Counted from the first letter of the stretch, positions 8,209 to 17,132 are shown. The stretch is 36,627 nt of DNA from Levilactobacillus andaensis (GCF_016861695.1 NZ_BOLP01000022.1:1-36627), one strand, 5' to 3'. Translations and numbers: made by a program. The notes: generated from the sequence alone by a model not told the origin.

Positions 8209-10315
8209 GACGCGGCCCCTTTCCTAGAAGATGGTAATGCCGTAAGAGCAACAATACCGCGACTAACACAATCACCACAACACCCAGTGCAATTCCTAAA
8301 TAAATTAAGAGTTGGGCGTGGCGGTCAATCTGTTGTTGCCGGTTCACCCGAGTATCAATCAATTTATTTTTCTTAAACCGGTAGCCAAGATGCTGGTTGT
8401 TTTGATCGACCACAATGGCATCTCCAGCGTACTGTGCAATATTTTTCTGGGTGTTCAACTGGGTCGATGCCAAGTAAGCTTGATTGGGTTGCACCCCCGT
8501 CACGACCAGTAATCCCCGTTTGGTATTAAATGGCGACCGTAATAATTGGGCCGTTCCCAAGGTCTGTCCGTAACGCTGCTCGATACTCAACTTCTCATTA
8601 GAAATAAACCCAGTCTGGGCCCGATTAAATTTAAAATAGAGCTTTGAGTTCAGTTTGGCTATCAAGGAATTTTGCGTTGGCGTCCCAAAAGCAATCACAT
8701 TACTTCGCTTCAAGATAGCTTGCTTGGGTTGTTGATCGTAAAAGGTAATGGTGCCCCGATTACTCTCGGCATAGTTGCCAATTAAATTAAAAATATTAGT
8801 CAACGTCCGGTAGTCCGCCGCCGTCATCGTCCGTGGCCGCACGACTGCTAGTTGATCATAGGTCGAGTGCCGTAAGAATAGGTTCGGATAATTGCTGAAG
8901 AGCAGATCATTTCCGGGTGCCGACTTGACCTTAGCCACCGAAGTCGGTTCGATACTGGCCCACGGAGATTCAGTCGTTGATGAGCTCTGAGTAACTGGCA
9001 AATCCAGTCCGATTCTGACCGTAAAGCTATTTCCCAAAGCCATCCCCTTCGGTAAGGTGACGGTGAATTGGTCATTATCTGCGCGTTTGGCCGCCAAATG
9101 ATGGCTACCGATCGCCGTACCATTGATATAGACCGTCGCTAGGGCCGCCTTAAAATCCAAATTCCGTGCATAACGAAGATGAACCGTAATCGTCGACCCA
9201 TCGGCATTGTTGCGGTCAACGGGAAGACTCACAAAGTAGCTCTGCTCCTGGTGCCCAGCCCCCGTCAGTTTATCGCTAGTCGTGGTCAACTGGTAGCGGC
9301 CACTGTAATTCAGTGACGATGTAAATGTCTTGGTCGCCGTTGTCACATCGGCATCGGGATGCGTCGTCTCCGTCATCAATTCCGAATTAGCAACGAAGCG
9401 CGCCGCCTTGGCTAGTAGCTTTCCAGTTAACGCCGTCACCACTAAGTAATGCTTGCCATGCCGATCTACTCGCCGTAACATGCCCCGGTTCTGTAGCGTC
9501 GCGCGGTTAAATAATTGTTTAAATTGCGCCGGTAAATGATCATAGGTGGCAACGATCAGTTGGTAGTCCGCTGCTTGACCAGCTTTGTCGTCAAAGGTAG
9601 TCACCGGAATCTGTTGGTTGTTCGTCGTAATGACGCGCGCCTCACCAGTCAGTGCATACATGCTGGCCGCAAGCTCGGCATTCGATGCCTGGTTAGGTAC
9701 CCGAATAACCGCTTGGCGATTAACGATGGTATCCGGTCCGGAAAAATGATCATAGAACGAATCAATATTTCTGGTCGGCTGTTTTAGTCGATACTGACAA
9801 TTCACTGACGACCGACTATCAATAGTCAGCCAGTTAGCCGGTGTCTGCGCTAGTCGATAGTCCTGCGTCGTCTTTCGACTCTTCGTCGTCAAGATCTGGC
9901 CACTCACCTGCAGTTCATTTTCTCCCTGTAACAGTCGTAGCGGAATCTTAATGGACTTGGTCTGCAAGCCCTTTTGCTTCTTCGGCCGAAACGAGTAGAA
10001 CTTGACCCCGTTTAAAGACACCGTCAGATCCGACAATTGTCGGTTAGACAGCTGTGAAATTTGAAAATTCAAATTCAACGTTGCCCGGTGCATTCGCCAG
10101 TAGTCCATTTTTACAAAATACGTGCTGGTCTGGACGGCTTGGCCGGATAAACTGGTCGTGCTGTTTTGAAATGGTTGCGTGTACGTCGACCATGACGCGG
10201 CCTGCGCACTGCTCATACCAACCAGGCCGAGCAATCCACCCATTAAGCACAGGACGACCCTACTGATAACGTTTTGTTTTATACCACTTAGCTTGTTGAT
10301 GAAAGACTTGTTCAC
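8201..10315 (-). CDS. BcsB-like exopolysaccharide synthase partner (PssD-like)
   Basis: An extracytoplasmic, membrane-anchored protein of about 704 aa. The frame is open to 10375, but GTG at 10315 with GGTGGGG 7 nt upstream gives a proper signal peptide (charged MNKSFINKLSGIK, a hydrophobic core, cleavage after SAQA). The start overlaps the glycosyltransferase gene by 56 bp. The bulk is beta-rich, with two jelly-roll-like segments of BcsB type (LTVSLNGVKFYSF and ATVYINGTAIGSHHL both resemble the BcsB carbohydrate-binding repeats). A C-terminal membrane helix (LLIYLGIALGVVVIVLVAVL) and a basic tail follow. By analogy with BcsA-BcsB it would hold the synthase and guide the polymer outward. The polymer itself is unknown. 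Confidence 0.85.
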   Translation of the reverse strand: MNKSFINKLSGIKQNVISRVVLCLMGGLLGLVGMSSAQAASWSTYTQPFQNSTTSLSGQAVQTSTYFVKMDYWRMHRATLNLNFQISQLSNRQLSDLTVSLNGVKFYSFRPKKQKGLQTKSIKIPLRLLQGENELQVSGQILTTKSRKTTQDYRLAQTPANWLTIDSRSSVNCQYRLKQPTRNIDSFYDHFSGPDTIVNRQAVIRVPNQASNAELAASMYALTGEARVITTNNQQIPVTTFDDKAGQAADYQLIVATYDHLPAQFKQLFNRATLQNRGMLRRVDRHGKHYLVVTALTGKLLAKAARFVANSELMTETTHPDADVTTATKTFTSSLNYSGRYQLTTTSDKLTGAGHQEQSYFVSLPVDRNNADGSTITVHLRYARNLDFKAALATVYINGTAIGSHHLAAKRADNDQFTVTLPKGMALGNSFTVRIGLDLPVTQSSSTTESPWASIEPTSVAKVKSAPGNDLLFSNYPNLFLRHSTYDQLAVVRPRTMTAADYRTLTNIFNLIGNYAESNRGTITFYDQQPKQAILKRSNVIAFGTPTQNSLIAKLNSKLYFKFNRAQTGFISNEKLSIEQRYGQTLGTAQLLRSPFNTKRGLLVVTGVQPNQAYLASTQLNTQKNIAQYAGDAIVVDQNNQHLGYRFKKNKLIDTRVNRQQQIDRHAQLLIYLGIALGVVVIVLVAVLLLLRHYHLLGKGPRHD

Positions 10316-11513
10316 GGATATACCCCACCATTCCATAGGCCGCCACAGCGAGCCACATTTGACTGTAGACGACATACATAAAGATTATGATCATCAAATT
10401 ACTCAGCGTCATTTCTCCCTTTTCGGTCGTAATCGTCACGAAGGTACTGATAACGAAGAGCACGATAGCGAAGAGCCACAGCGTGTTATTGAACCCTCGC
10501 AAGCTAGAATGTGCGACCCCAGCGACGGACAGAACAAAGACCGAATCGGACAGCAACAACGATGTCATTAACAAAAAGTAGATCGATAAGAAATACAAGA
10601 GGTCAAACCGAATTGGTCGACCGGTCTTGCGAAAGACCAGCGGCAAGTTCTTCAAAATCACGTAAATGTTTCCCTTGACCCACCGCGTCCGTTGATGAAA
10701 CCAGACATCCAGAGTTTGCGGTTCCTGCTCCCAAGTGACCGCGCGCGGTTGAAAGTTAATGCGATAACCTAAGCGATAGATGCGAAAGCTAATTTCAGTA
10801 TCTTCGGCTAAAGCCTTGGTATCCCAACCACCGATTTTCTCTAGTAGTGACCGCCGAATCACGTAATTCGTTCCGGGAATCGTGCAAAGCTTGAACAACC
10901 GTAAGCGCCCTGCCTGGGCCATCCACTGAAAGGACAGGGTTTCAACGTTAATAAATCGCGTCAACAGGGACGCATTTTTATTCCGCGTCCGAAACTTCCC
11001 AATAACTGCACCGTAGCCGTCATCTTGCAAGAGCTCGGCCACTAACAGCCGCAAAGCCGGTCGTTCCGGCGTATTATCAGCGTCATAAACCGAAATAATA
11101 CTTCCCTTGGCCTGCTTCAATGCAATGTTGAGGGCGTTTGATTTGCCCTTCCCACCGGTCTTCTTATCCGTGTTGATCACTTCTAGATTACGCTCCGGAT
11201 AAGTATTTTGAATGCCCTGTAAGAGCTCAGCCGAGTTGTCACTGGAATTATCATTGATCACGATGATTTCGTAGCGGTCGTGGGGATAATCAAAATTCAA
11301 TAGCGACAACACGGTCTTGACGATCACGATACCCTCGTTATGTGCTGGTACCATGATCGTCACAAAGGGAACATCCTTTGGTAGCTGGGGATCTGGTGTC
11401 CGCACAATTTTTAAATATTGTAAGTAGCCAGCCATGGTCAAAATAAGATTGACGACCAAGATTCCCCAGATGGCAATAATGGCAACGAACACAAAGTAAT
11501 CCAACACACTCAT
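10260..11513 (-). CDS. BcsA-like processive family 2 glycosyltransferase (PssC-like)
   Basis: A 417-aa membrane glycosyltransferase, the likely polysaccharide synthase of the operon. One membrane helix (about 6-30) precedes a GT-A domain with VPAHNEG (55-61), NDNSSD (87-92), DAD (144-146), GTN (214-216), AED (236-238) and the processivity motif Q274-R-T-R-W278. Three to four C-terminal helices follow. These motifs are those of cellulose/poly-GlcNAc-type synthases. Unlike BcsA it ends after the last helices with no PilZ domain, so allosteric control must come from another subunit, probably the degenerate GGDEF protein. ATG start with GGAGG 11 nt upstream. The sugar donor cannot be told from sequence. 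Confidence 0.9.
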   Translation of the reverse strand: MSVLDYFVFVAIIAIWGILVVNLILTMAGYLQYLKIVRTPDPQLPKDVPFVTIMVPAHNEGIVIVKTVLSLLNFDYPHDRYEIIVINDNSSDNSAELLQGIQNTYPERNLEVINTDKKTGGKGKSNALNIALKQAKGSIISVYDADNTPERPALRLLVAELLQDDGYGAVIGKFRTRNKNASLLTRFINVETLSFQWMAQAGRLRLFKLCTIPGTNYVIRRSLLEKIGGWDTKALAEDTEISFRIYRLGYRINFQPRAVTWEQEPQTLDVWFHQRTRWVKGNIYVILKNLPLVFRKTGRPIRFDLLYFLSIYFLLMTSLLLSDSVFVLSVAGVAHSSLRGFNNTLWLFAIVLFVISTFVTITTEKGEMTLSNLMIIIFMYVVYSQMWLAVAAYGMVGYIREQVFHQQAKWYKTKRYQ

Positions 11514-11558
11514 GACAAGCCTAACCTCCTTCGTTTAAACGTTGATGACTCACACTCA

Positions 11559-13112
11559 CTATTTTCGCATAAACATTCGCCGGTAAATTCGGCGGCCTAA
11601 GAAGAGGAATACTCCTAAGACAATCGTCGTTATCACGAAGAATGTCATCAGAATCCAGCCCTGAACCTTAAAATAACCGCTCAACGCAACAAAATTTTTA
11701 CGCTCAAAGTGATAATTAGGCACGCCGGTCGCCCGATTCCGCACTTTGACGGGACTTCCATTGAGGTAATACGTCCCCTTCCGGTAGCCAAATGTCGCCG
11801 ACGCACTGACCAAACGGGTCTTCATCTGCTTGGTAGGTGCATACCAGGTCACCTTTGCCTGACGCAGTTGCCGTAATAGTGCCGACTCCTGCTTAGTGGA
11901 AGTCGGTAACTGGACCGTAACTGCCGTGGGTAACGCGGGCCTTACCTGCTGAATCTGCCCGTTGCGCACGGTTTGTAATGAACGCCATGTCATTCCATAC
12001 CAGGTTGTGCTGGTCGTCCCACCCAAATTATCCTGTTTCGCAAATGTTGTTGTCGTCGGGTTGGGCAGGAGCAAGACATCACTGGCGCGTTGCAACCCAT
12101 ACCGCCGTAAAATCTGATCCTGATTCCAGTAGGCTGGCGCGCTAATTCCCACTGGAATAACCTGTCGCTGTCCCAGTTGATTCAGTTCAGCCACCATCAG
12201 CTGTTCAAGTGAGTTACCGCTCTGGGCGTTTACCGCGCCGACCACCGGTGCTTGCAGAAAGATCACGCCCTGGTGCTGTTCAACGAATCGTAAGGTTTTG
12301 GTAAACCGCGTAAATGCTTGCATCGACGTGTTGTTGGCCACTGACGTCGTACTCAACGCAAACGGAATGCCAGCCGCAGACAAACGCTGCGCCAACTGCC
12401 GCACCCGGTTGAGGTCACTGTAAGGCGTCACCCCCGTAATCGTCAGCAACGGTGCTCGTGACTGCTGATTTCCAAAGAGCCTGGCAATCATCTGCATCGC
12501 CACCAACAGACTTAACCCCTTTGGCTCTAAATAGGGCAGATACCCGCGGTTACCGACCACCGTACCGTACGGATGATCTGGCAGGCTGGTTTGTTGCGTT
12601 GTAAGTGTGCCGAAATTAGGGACACCCTTAGCCGGCTTAAGTAACGTGACGTTCTCGCTGAACGGCAACAATTGCCAATTGTGTTGGTGTTTCAATAGGA
12701 ATTGCTGGTGCCGAACAGTCACCCGTTTCGACCGTAGTCGGCTTGCCTCAGTTGCATCAAGCCCCGCTCCAATGTGAAGCTGCTTGCCGGTAAATGCATC
12801 GCGATCCCGAATAAATGCGGTATTTTTCAAATGACCCGCCGACCAATTATTCAAGGTCACCACTCCTTGATAACGCCGTGATGTTAGCTGACCGGCCCGA
12901 TACGCAGTCAACTGTTCCGTTCGCGTTTGCATTCCAGCACTTGCTAGCAGCCGCTGCACGGCAACTAACTTTGTCTGCCCCTGTTGCTTGGGATTCAACG
13001 CATCGTACACGATAAGGACCCGCCGAGTTGCAGCTTGGACGGATTGTTCTCCTCCCCATAGGCCACAGATCAGGCTCAAAATAACTAGCAGTCCTTGCCA
13101 CCATTTTCGCAT
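11559..13112 (-). CDS. Secreted, membrane-anchored deacetylase-like protein (DUF2334-like, PssB-like)
   Basis: A 517-aa protein with an N-terminal signal peptide (RKWWQGLLVILSLICGLWGG, cleavage near SVQA) and a C-terminal membrane helix (about 475-505) with a basic cytoplasmic end. The middle resembles the DUF2334 branch of the polysaccharide deacetylase superfamily: ITGVTPYSDLNRVRQLAQRL (225-244) followed by GIPFALSTTS. The acidic metal ligand that active members have before the V-x-P is replaced by Gly (TGV). The stretch expected to hold the His pair reads IFLQAPVVGA (284-293). It is therefore probably a non-catalytic, polymer-binding relative. It lies 3 bp after the polytopic gene, with GGAGGT 7 nt before the ATG. 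Family assignment is moderate. Confidence 0.7.
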   Translation of the reverse strand: MRKWWQGLLVILSLICGLWGGEQSVQAATRRVLIVYDALNPKQQGQTKLVAVQRLLASAGMQTRTEQLTAYRAGQLTSRRYQGVVTLNNWSAGHLKNTAFIRDRDAFTGKQLHIGAGLDATEASRLRSKRVTVRHQQFLLKHQHNWQLLPFSENVTLLKPAKGVPNFGTLTTQQTSLPDHPYGTVVGNRGYLPYLEPKGLSLLVAMQMIARLFGNQQSRAPLLTITGVTPYSDLNRVRQLAQRLSAAGIPFALSTTSVANNTSMQAFTRFTKTLRFVEQHQGVIFLQAPVVGAVNAQSGNSLEQLMVAELNQLGQRQVIPVGISAPAYWNQDQILRRYGLQRASDVLLLPNPTTTTFAKQDNLGGTTSTTWYGMTWRSLQTVRNGQIQQVRPALPTAVTVQLPTSTKQESALLRQLRQAKVTWYAPTKQMKTRLVSASATFGYRKGTYYLNGSPVKVRNRATGVPNYHFERKNFVALSGYFKVQGWILMTFFVITTIVLGVFLFLGRRIYRRMFMRK

Positions 13113-13115
13113 GAC

Positions 13116-14600
13116 CTACACCTCCGTTTCCGCATCGTCTGCATGCCAGAGTCGATGATTCAGTAGGTCCGCTACAAAGATAAGTAAAACCATGTCGATA
13201 CTCAATGGCACCATCAGCAGCCGCTGTGCCAGTTCCGTTGTCCCACCGCCGATAATCGCCATGACCGGAACACTGATAAAGATCAAGAGTAGTCCGCACA
13301 CTAGAAAGAACCGCACAACACTAGCCACTCGTTGTGCCTGTAAGTCGTTATAGACCCCCACGACAAATACCATAAGTAGTGCCACGGCTAAAAGTAGATT
13401 GAACGCAAACCGGCGAGGGAAGAAGCTGCCCGCAGCCGCACTAAAACCAGTAAAGATCGTCACCTGTGCGCCCGGACCCTTACCGGCCCCTTGCTGGTAA
13501 TCCCCCACCGATTTATTCTGCGTGATCATCATGTCACTGGCAGCTAAATTCAGTAGCGTCATGAACTGTCGCGGATGTTGAATATAATAGCGACTGACCC
13601 ACCCTAAAGTGTAGCGTTGAAGTAACTGACGGTTCACCGAGTGACTGCTTGGCCGTTTGGCAGTGAAGGCCGTTGGATAGTAGTCTTCGCCCTTCATCAG
13701 TCCATATTGACGGCTGATGCCACTGTGTGCGATTGCCTGACTGGCATCCGTGTCCTGAGTCAATACGCCATGTGTAAACGACTGGTAACGGTTCACTGCC
13801 CGTTGTTCACTAGATAATGAGGTGTAGCTCAGGCCACCCAAGACCAGCACCAACAGGATTCCTGTCAATAGCCACAACCATCGTGGGCCACGAGTCACCA
13901 CCAAGAAGAACCCCCCGCTAGCAATCAAGCAGCACAGGACTAGTGGACCATTTTGTGGCGTCGCCGTCACAAGCAAGGCCACCCCCACAAAGAACCCGAC
14001 GACCAATTGCCAGTTAATTTGACGTTGGCGGGCCACAATCAAGGTCGTCGCCACGACGTATAACATGCCAATAACCATTACCGGCGTTGCATAAAACGAA
14101 TTAAAACTCAAAATGAACGATGCATCGGCAAAGACAAACACGATGACTACCGCCAAAAAATAACTGCGAATTCGCCGAAACGGCTGAGTCATTGCCTTGG
14201 TCAGCAAGTAGATGCCCCCAAGATAGGGGATCATATAGGTCAGACCCAAGAAGCGCACGTCAAAAACAGTTTGGCTGTGAACCAGTTTATTCAAGAGAAT
14301 CGCAAATTGAACAAAGAGTGTTTGCGACGTAAAACTCGTCCCCCGCAATTCATTAAAGTACTGCATGATGCCAAGCTGGGGATTGACGTAAGATGTTGTC
14401 TGATACCCGCTCAAGCGATAGAGACCATTATTGGCTAAGATCTGTGGAAGGGTCCCATTATCCGCTAAACCACGTAAGGGCGGTACAAATAGCAGGAAAC
14501 TAACTACCAAGGCGGCTAAAATAGTTGCCAACGCTGCGGGCGATATATGGCGCGTGAAGGTCTGCCAGGTCATTAAACTTAGCTGTTTAAGTCGTTTCAT
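13116..14600 (-). CDS. Polytopic membrane protein of the exopolysaccharide operon (PssA-like)
   Basis: A 494-aa protein with about 11 hydrophobic segments and one large loop (about 265-385, containing SSEQRAVNRYQSFTHGVL and GEDYYPTAF). The first outside loop after helix 1 carries DNGTLPQIL, which recalls GT-C-type or WsfD-like glycan membrane proteins. I cannot assign a reaction. It occupies the position of PssA in the Listeria pss order, upstream of the deacetylase-like protein and synthase. ATG start with AAAGGAGG upstream. It could be a polymer-modifying transferase or part of the export complex. Confidence 0.75.
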   Translation of the reverse strand: MKRLKQLSLMTWQTFTRHISPAALATILAALVVSFLLFVPPLRGLADNGTLPQILANNGLYRLSGYQTTSYVNPQLGIMQYFNELRGTSFTSQTLFVQFAILLNKLVHSQTVFDVRFLGLTYMIPYLGGIYLLTKAMTQPFRRIRSYFLAVVIVFVFADASFILSFNSFYATPVMVIGMLYVVATTLIVARQRQINWQLVVGFFVGVALLVTATPQNGPLVLCCLIASGGFFLVVTRGPRWLWLLTGILLVLVLGGLSYTSLSSEQRAVNRYQSFTHGVLTQDTDASQAIAHSGISRQYGLMKGEDYYPTAFTAKRPSSHSVNRQLLQRYTLGWVSRYYIQHPRQFMTLLNLAASDMMITQNKSVGDYQQGAGKGPGAQVTIFTGFSAAAGSFFPRRFAFNLLLAVALLMVFVVGVYNDLQAQRVASVVRFFLVCGLLLIFISVPVMAIIGGGTTELAQRLLMVPLSIDMVLLIFVADLLNHRLWHADDAETEV

Positions 14601-14621
14601 CTGGCAACTCCTCCTTTGTCG

Positions 14622-15758
14622 TTAGTACCCGGCTGCATTTAAGGCGGTCAGGTTACTATACGAATAACTCTGCTTGGTTTTCGCATTGCCAATTCCACCA
14701 ATAATTGGGGATGACTGTGCCGTCACCTGCCCTTGCCAAACTAATTGCATAGCCTGGCGGTAATTGGCTTGATCACCCGCCGTAGCAAAGACCATTGCGG
14801 CTAGTGCATAGTTCGCCGTAGACTGGCCGTTATCCGTAACGCTGCCGGCCGTTGAATATCCGTTATATAACTTGTGCCCCTTAACCTGTTGGGCCAGCCA
14901 AGTTCGACTCGTTGACCTTAGCTCACCGATTTCCGCCAGATGTAGTAACGTCTCTAAAGCCTCCGATGTGTTCAAATCTTTCGTCGAATACGTTAATTGT
15001 TTCCAATTGAAGCTCGCGGCATACAGGGGGAAGACGTTCCCCAGATAGCCACCATGGACCACCTTCAACTGTTCTTTATACGCCTTTCTACCGGCCTGAC
15101 TCTCCTGCTCATAGTAGTTGAGCGTTTTAAAATCGAAGTAAGCTAAACTACTGGTCTTCGCCGTTTGTTTCGTCTGTGGATCGTAGTAATCATATAAACG
15201 ACCATTTTTCAAGGCACCGGCTTGGAGTGTTGCAAAATGATTCGCCGCCGTCTGCCGGTAATGTGACGTCTTGGTTAAGGCATCGTAGAGATTGAGCGCC
15301 CGAATGATCCGCAAATCATCCAACGTGGCGTTGACGGCAAACCGTTTCTGACTACGCGGATCGTAACGATAACTAAATTGGCCGTGACTCCCAAACGTCT
15401 TAACTGTAGCCTGATAAAACGTTCGAAATTTCTGATAATCGTGTTGCGTGGCTAAATACTCGAGCCACATGCCGGCCGATTCGCTCAATAGCTCATGTCC
15501 AGTTGCTGCGCTGGTCGTTCGTTGAGACGTGTCCACATAGTTTGTGTAGATTCCCTGCTTCGTCGTTAGCTTGGTCGAGATGAACGCGGCGAGTCGTCGT
15601 TGATTTTGACGGTCAGTTGCCGTATGTATGCTTGTTGACCGAACAAACGTCGTTGGTTTCGTCTTGGGCGGCGTTCCCGTAACCGCCTTCGACTGGCAAC
15701 CACCCAGTAGCAGGCCAATACTCAGGAGTACTATTCCAAATTGCCACTTAAATCGCAT
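14622..15758 (-). CDS. GH8-family glycoside hydrolase lipoprotein (PssZ-like)
   Basis: A 378-aa lipoprotein: basic N-terminus, hydrophobic core and lipobox LLGG-C21. The mature part resembles glycoside hydrolase family 8 (BcsZ/PssZ type). SESAGMWLEYL places the general-acid candidate at E93, and ATLDDLRIIRAL places the catalytic Asp candidate at D147 or D148. Alpha-helical hairpins of an (alpha/alpha)6 barrel follow. It should cut the polymer made by the operon at the cell surface, aiding synthesis or release. In Listeria the equivalent gene lies near pss; here it is the first gene of the unit. ATG start with GGAAGGG 6 nt upstream. The specificity is inferred. Confidence 0.85.
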   Translation of the reverse strand: MRFKWQFGIVLLSIGLLLGGCQSKAVTGTPPKTKPTTFVRSTSIHTATDRQNQRRLAAFISTKLTTKQGIYTNYVDTSQRTTSAATGHELLSESAGMWLEYLATQHDYQKFRTFYQATVKTFGSHGQFSYRYDPRSQKRFAVNATLDDLRIIRALNLYDALTKTSHYRQTAANHFATLQAGALKNGRLYDYYDPQTKQTAKTSSLAYFDFKTLNYYEQESQAGRKAYKEQLKVVHGGYLGNVFPLYAASFNWKQLTYSTKDLNTSEALETLLHLAEIGELRSTSRTWLAQQVKGHKLYNGYSTAGSVTDNGQSTANYALAAMVFATAGDQANYRQAMQLVWQGQVTAQSSPIIGGIGNAKTKQSYSYSNLTALNAAGY

Positions 15759-16213
15759 GCTTTTCCCTTCCTCACGAATTCGATTCTAATTAGACGCTGC
15801 CCTCAAACAAAGCCAACAGCTCAATCGGGGCGTAAGTAATATTTTATAAATTAGCTACTTTTTATAACGGAAGATTTTATGAATAAACAGATTTTTAAGC
15901 CGTTATTCAGTCCCCAAAACTATCAAGACCATTTCATTGCTTCTTAGTGTATTTAGAAATAGATAGCTCAACTTTTGCCTGTTGTGTCAGCGCTTTAGCG
16001 CATTCTCAAGCTGGAGAAGTTCAAGCTCCGTCAGTGGCTTATCGTGTAATCATTTTATACTAATAATGTATAAAACGGTTTAAAATGATTACGGTTTCAT
16101 CTTACCATGTTTGTAGGGTGAAATTTAGCAAAATGATGAATTATTCCCTAAATTAGGGGGGCGACAAACACCTTTTGGGCCTAATGCCCTTAGACTTTAT
16201 TTACCATCGTTAC
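15759..16213. other. AT-rich upstream region of the exopolysaccharide operon, no gene
   Basis: This 455-bp stretch separates the yaaL terminator from the GH8 gene and is visibly more AT-rich than the flanking genes. It holds the nested inverted repeat at 16046-16092, a palindrome GCGCTTTAGCGC near 15991, and several TATAAA/TATAAAAT strings on the minus strand (for example around 15842-15866). None of them has a convincing -35 at the right distance. The operon promoter must lie here, but I cannot name it with confidence. No coding frame with a ribosome site is evident. Confidence 0.5.
16046..16092. promoter_or_regulatory. Nested inverted repeat, candidate operator of the exopolysaccharide operon
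   Basis: The outer arms GTAATCATTTTA (16046-16057) and TAAAATGATTAC (16081-16092) are perfect 12-bp inverted repeats. Inside them TTTTATAC (16053-16060) and GTATAAAA (16068-16075) form a second perfect 8-bp inverted repeat around TAATAAT. The left arms overlap. The site lies about 290 bp upstream of the GH8 start. A transcription-factor operator overlapping an AT-rich promoter is the simplest reading; a cruciform is another. Confidence 0.55.
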
Positions 16214-16245
16214 CAAAATAAAAAGCCATCCCCAAAAGGATGACT
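16214..16245 (-). terminator. Terminator of the dnaX-yaaK-recR-yaaL unit
   Basis: On the minus strand AGTCATCC and GGATGGCT form an 8-bp stem with one wobble pair, followed by TTTTTATTTT. It starts about 22 bp after the yaaL stop and would separate that unit from the exopolysaccharide operon. Confidence 0.85.
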
Positions 16246-16267
16246 TCTAAAATTCGCTTCAAATAAT

Positions 16268-16519
16268 CTAATCGCGGAACACCGTTGCCGAGATGTGTTG
16301 TCCTTTGACCTGACGGCGCCGTGCTTCGCGGTACAAGAAAAGATACGTTTGCCGTGCCAATGCCGTGTTCGCCGTCATTTCGTTGTCGGCGTCTGCAATG
16401 GCTTCTTCGGTTTGTTTGGCGTGGTCCCAACGATCTTTGGCCGCATCAATGCTCAACAAGAGTTGCTCATCATATGCTGCCTTCAACCGAGGAAGTTGCC
16501 GTTTCTTTTTCCCAAACAT
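16268..16519 (-). CDS. yaaL: YaaL family protein (DUF2508)
   Basis: A small, charged, helical protein of unknown function, widely found after recR in Firmicutes. The frame is open to 16555, but ATG at 16519 has GGAGG 8 nt upstream and gives the family start MFGKKKRQLPRLKAAYDEQLL (83 aa). The remaining sequence is mostly alpha-helical (DAAKDRWDHAKQTEEAI; TYLFLYREARRRQVKG). It lies 13 bp from recR and is followed by a terminator. Assignment rests on the N-terminal motif and position. Confidence 0.9.
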   Translation of the reverse strand: MFGKKKRQLPRLKAAYDEQLLLSIDAAKDRWDHAKQTEEAIADADNEMTANTALARQTYLFLYREARRRQVKGQHISATVFRD

Positions 16520-16532
16520 CCGCGATTCCTCC

Positions 16533-17132
16533 TTACATTTCGGTCCGGCCTTCAACCGCCTTGAATAGCGTCATTTCATCGGCGTATTCAATATCGCTCC
16601 CAACGGACAAACCATGGGCCAACCGGGTCACCTTGATACCCGCTGGCTTGATCAGCCGTGACAGGTACATCGCCGTGGCTTCACCCTCTGGCGTGGCGTT
16701 GGTAGCAATGATGACTTCTCGAATGGCTGGATTCTTCTGGAGCCGGTTGATCAGACTCGCAATGTTCAGGTCTTCCGGTCCCTTACCTTCGATGGGCGAC
16801 ATGACCCCCTGTAACACGTGATACAGGCCATGATATTCCTTCATCTTTTCCATGACCATAATGTCCTTGGCCTGTTCAACGACCAGCACGTGGGATTGAT
16901 CCCGCGTCTTGTCCGCACAGATGGAACATGGGTCACTTTCAGTAATATTGCCACAGATCGAACAAAAATGGAGGTCTCGTTTGGCGGAGACCAGCGCTTT
17001 AGAAAACGCCGTGACGTCGTCCTCTGCCATATCAATGGTAAAGAACGCCAGCCGGGTTGCCGACTTTTGACCAATGCCCGGCAACTTCATGTAGCTGTCG
17101 ATCAATTGGGCGATGGGTTCTGGATACTGCAT
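16533..17132 (-). CDS. recR: Recombination mediator RecR
   Basis: RecR (199 aa) works with RecO/RecF in loading RecA at gaps. Helix-hairpin-helix [15 protein letters not shown] (16-30), zinc cysteines C57, C60, C69 and C72, then a Toprim domain (about 80-175) with VVEQAKD and the C-terminal [25 protein letters not shown]. All expected elements and the normal length are present. ATG start with AAAGGA 11 nt upstream. It is in the conserved position between yaaK and yaaL. Confidence 0.97.
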   Translation of the reverse strand: MQYPEPIAQLIDSYMKLPGIGQKSATRLAFFTIDMAEDDVTAFSKALVSAKRDLHFCSICGNITESDPCSICADKTRDQSHVLVVEQAKDIMVMEKMKEYHGLYHVLQGVMSPIEGKGPEDLNIASLINRLQKNPAIREVIIATNATPEGEATAMYLSRLIKPAGIKVTRLAHGLSVGSDIEYADEMTLFKAVEGRTEM

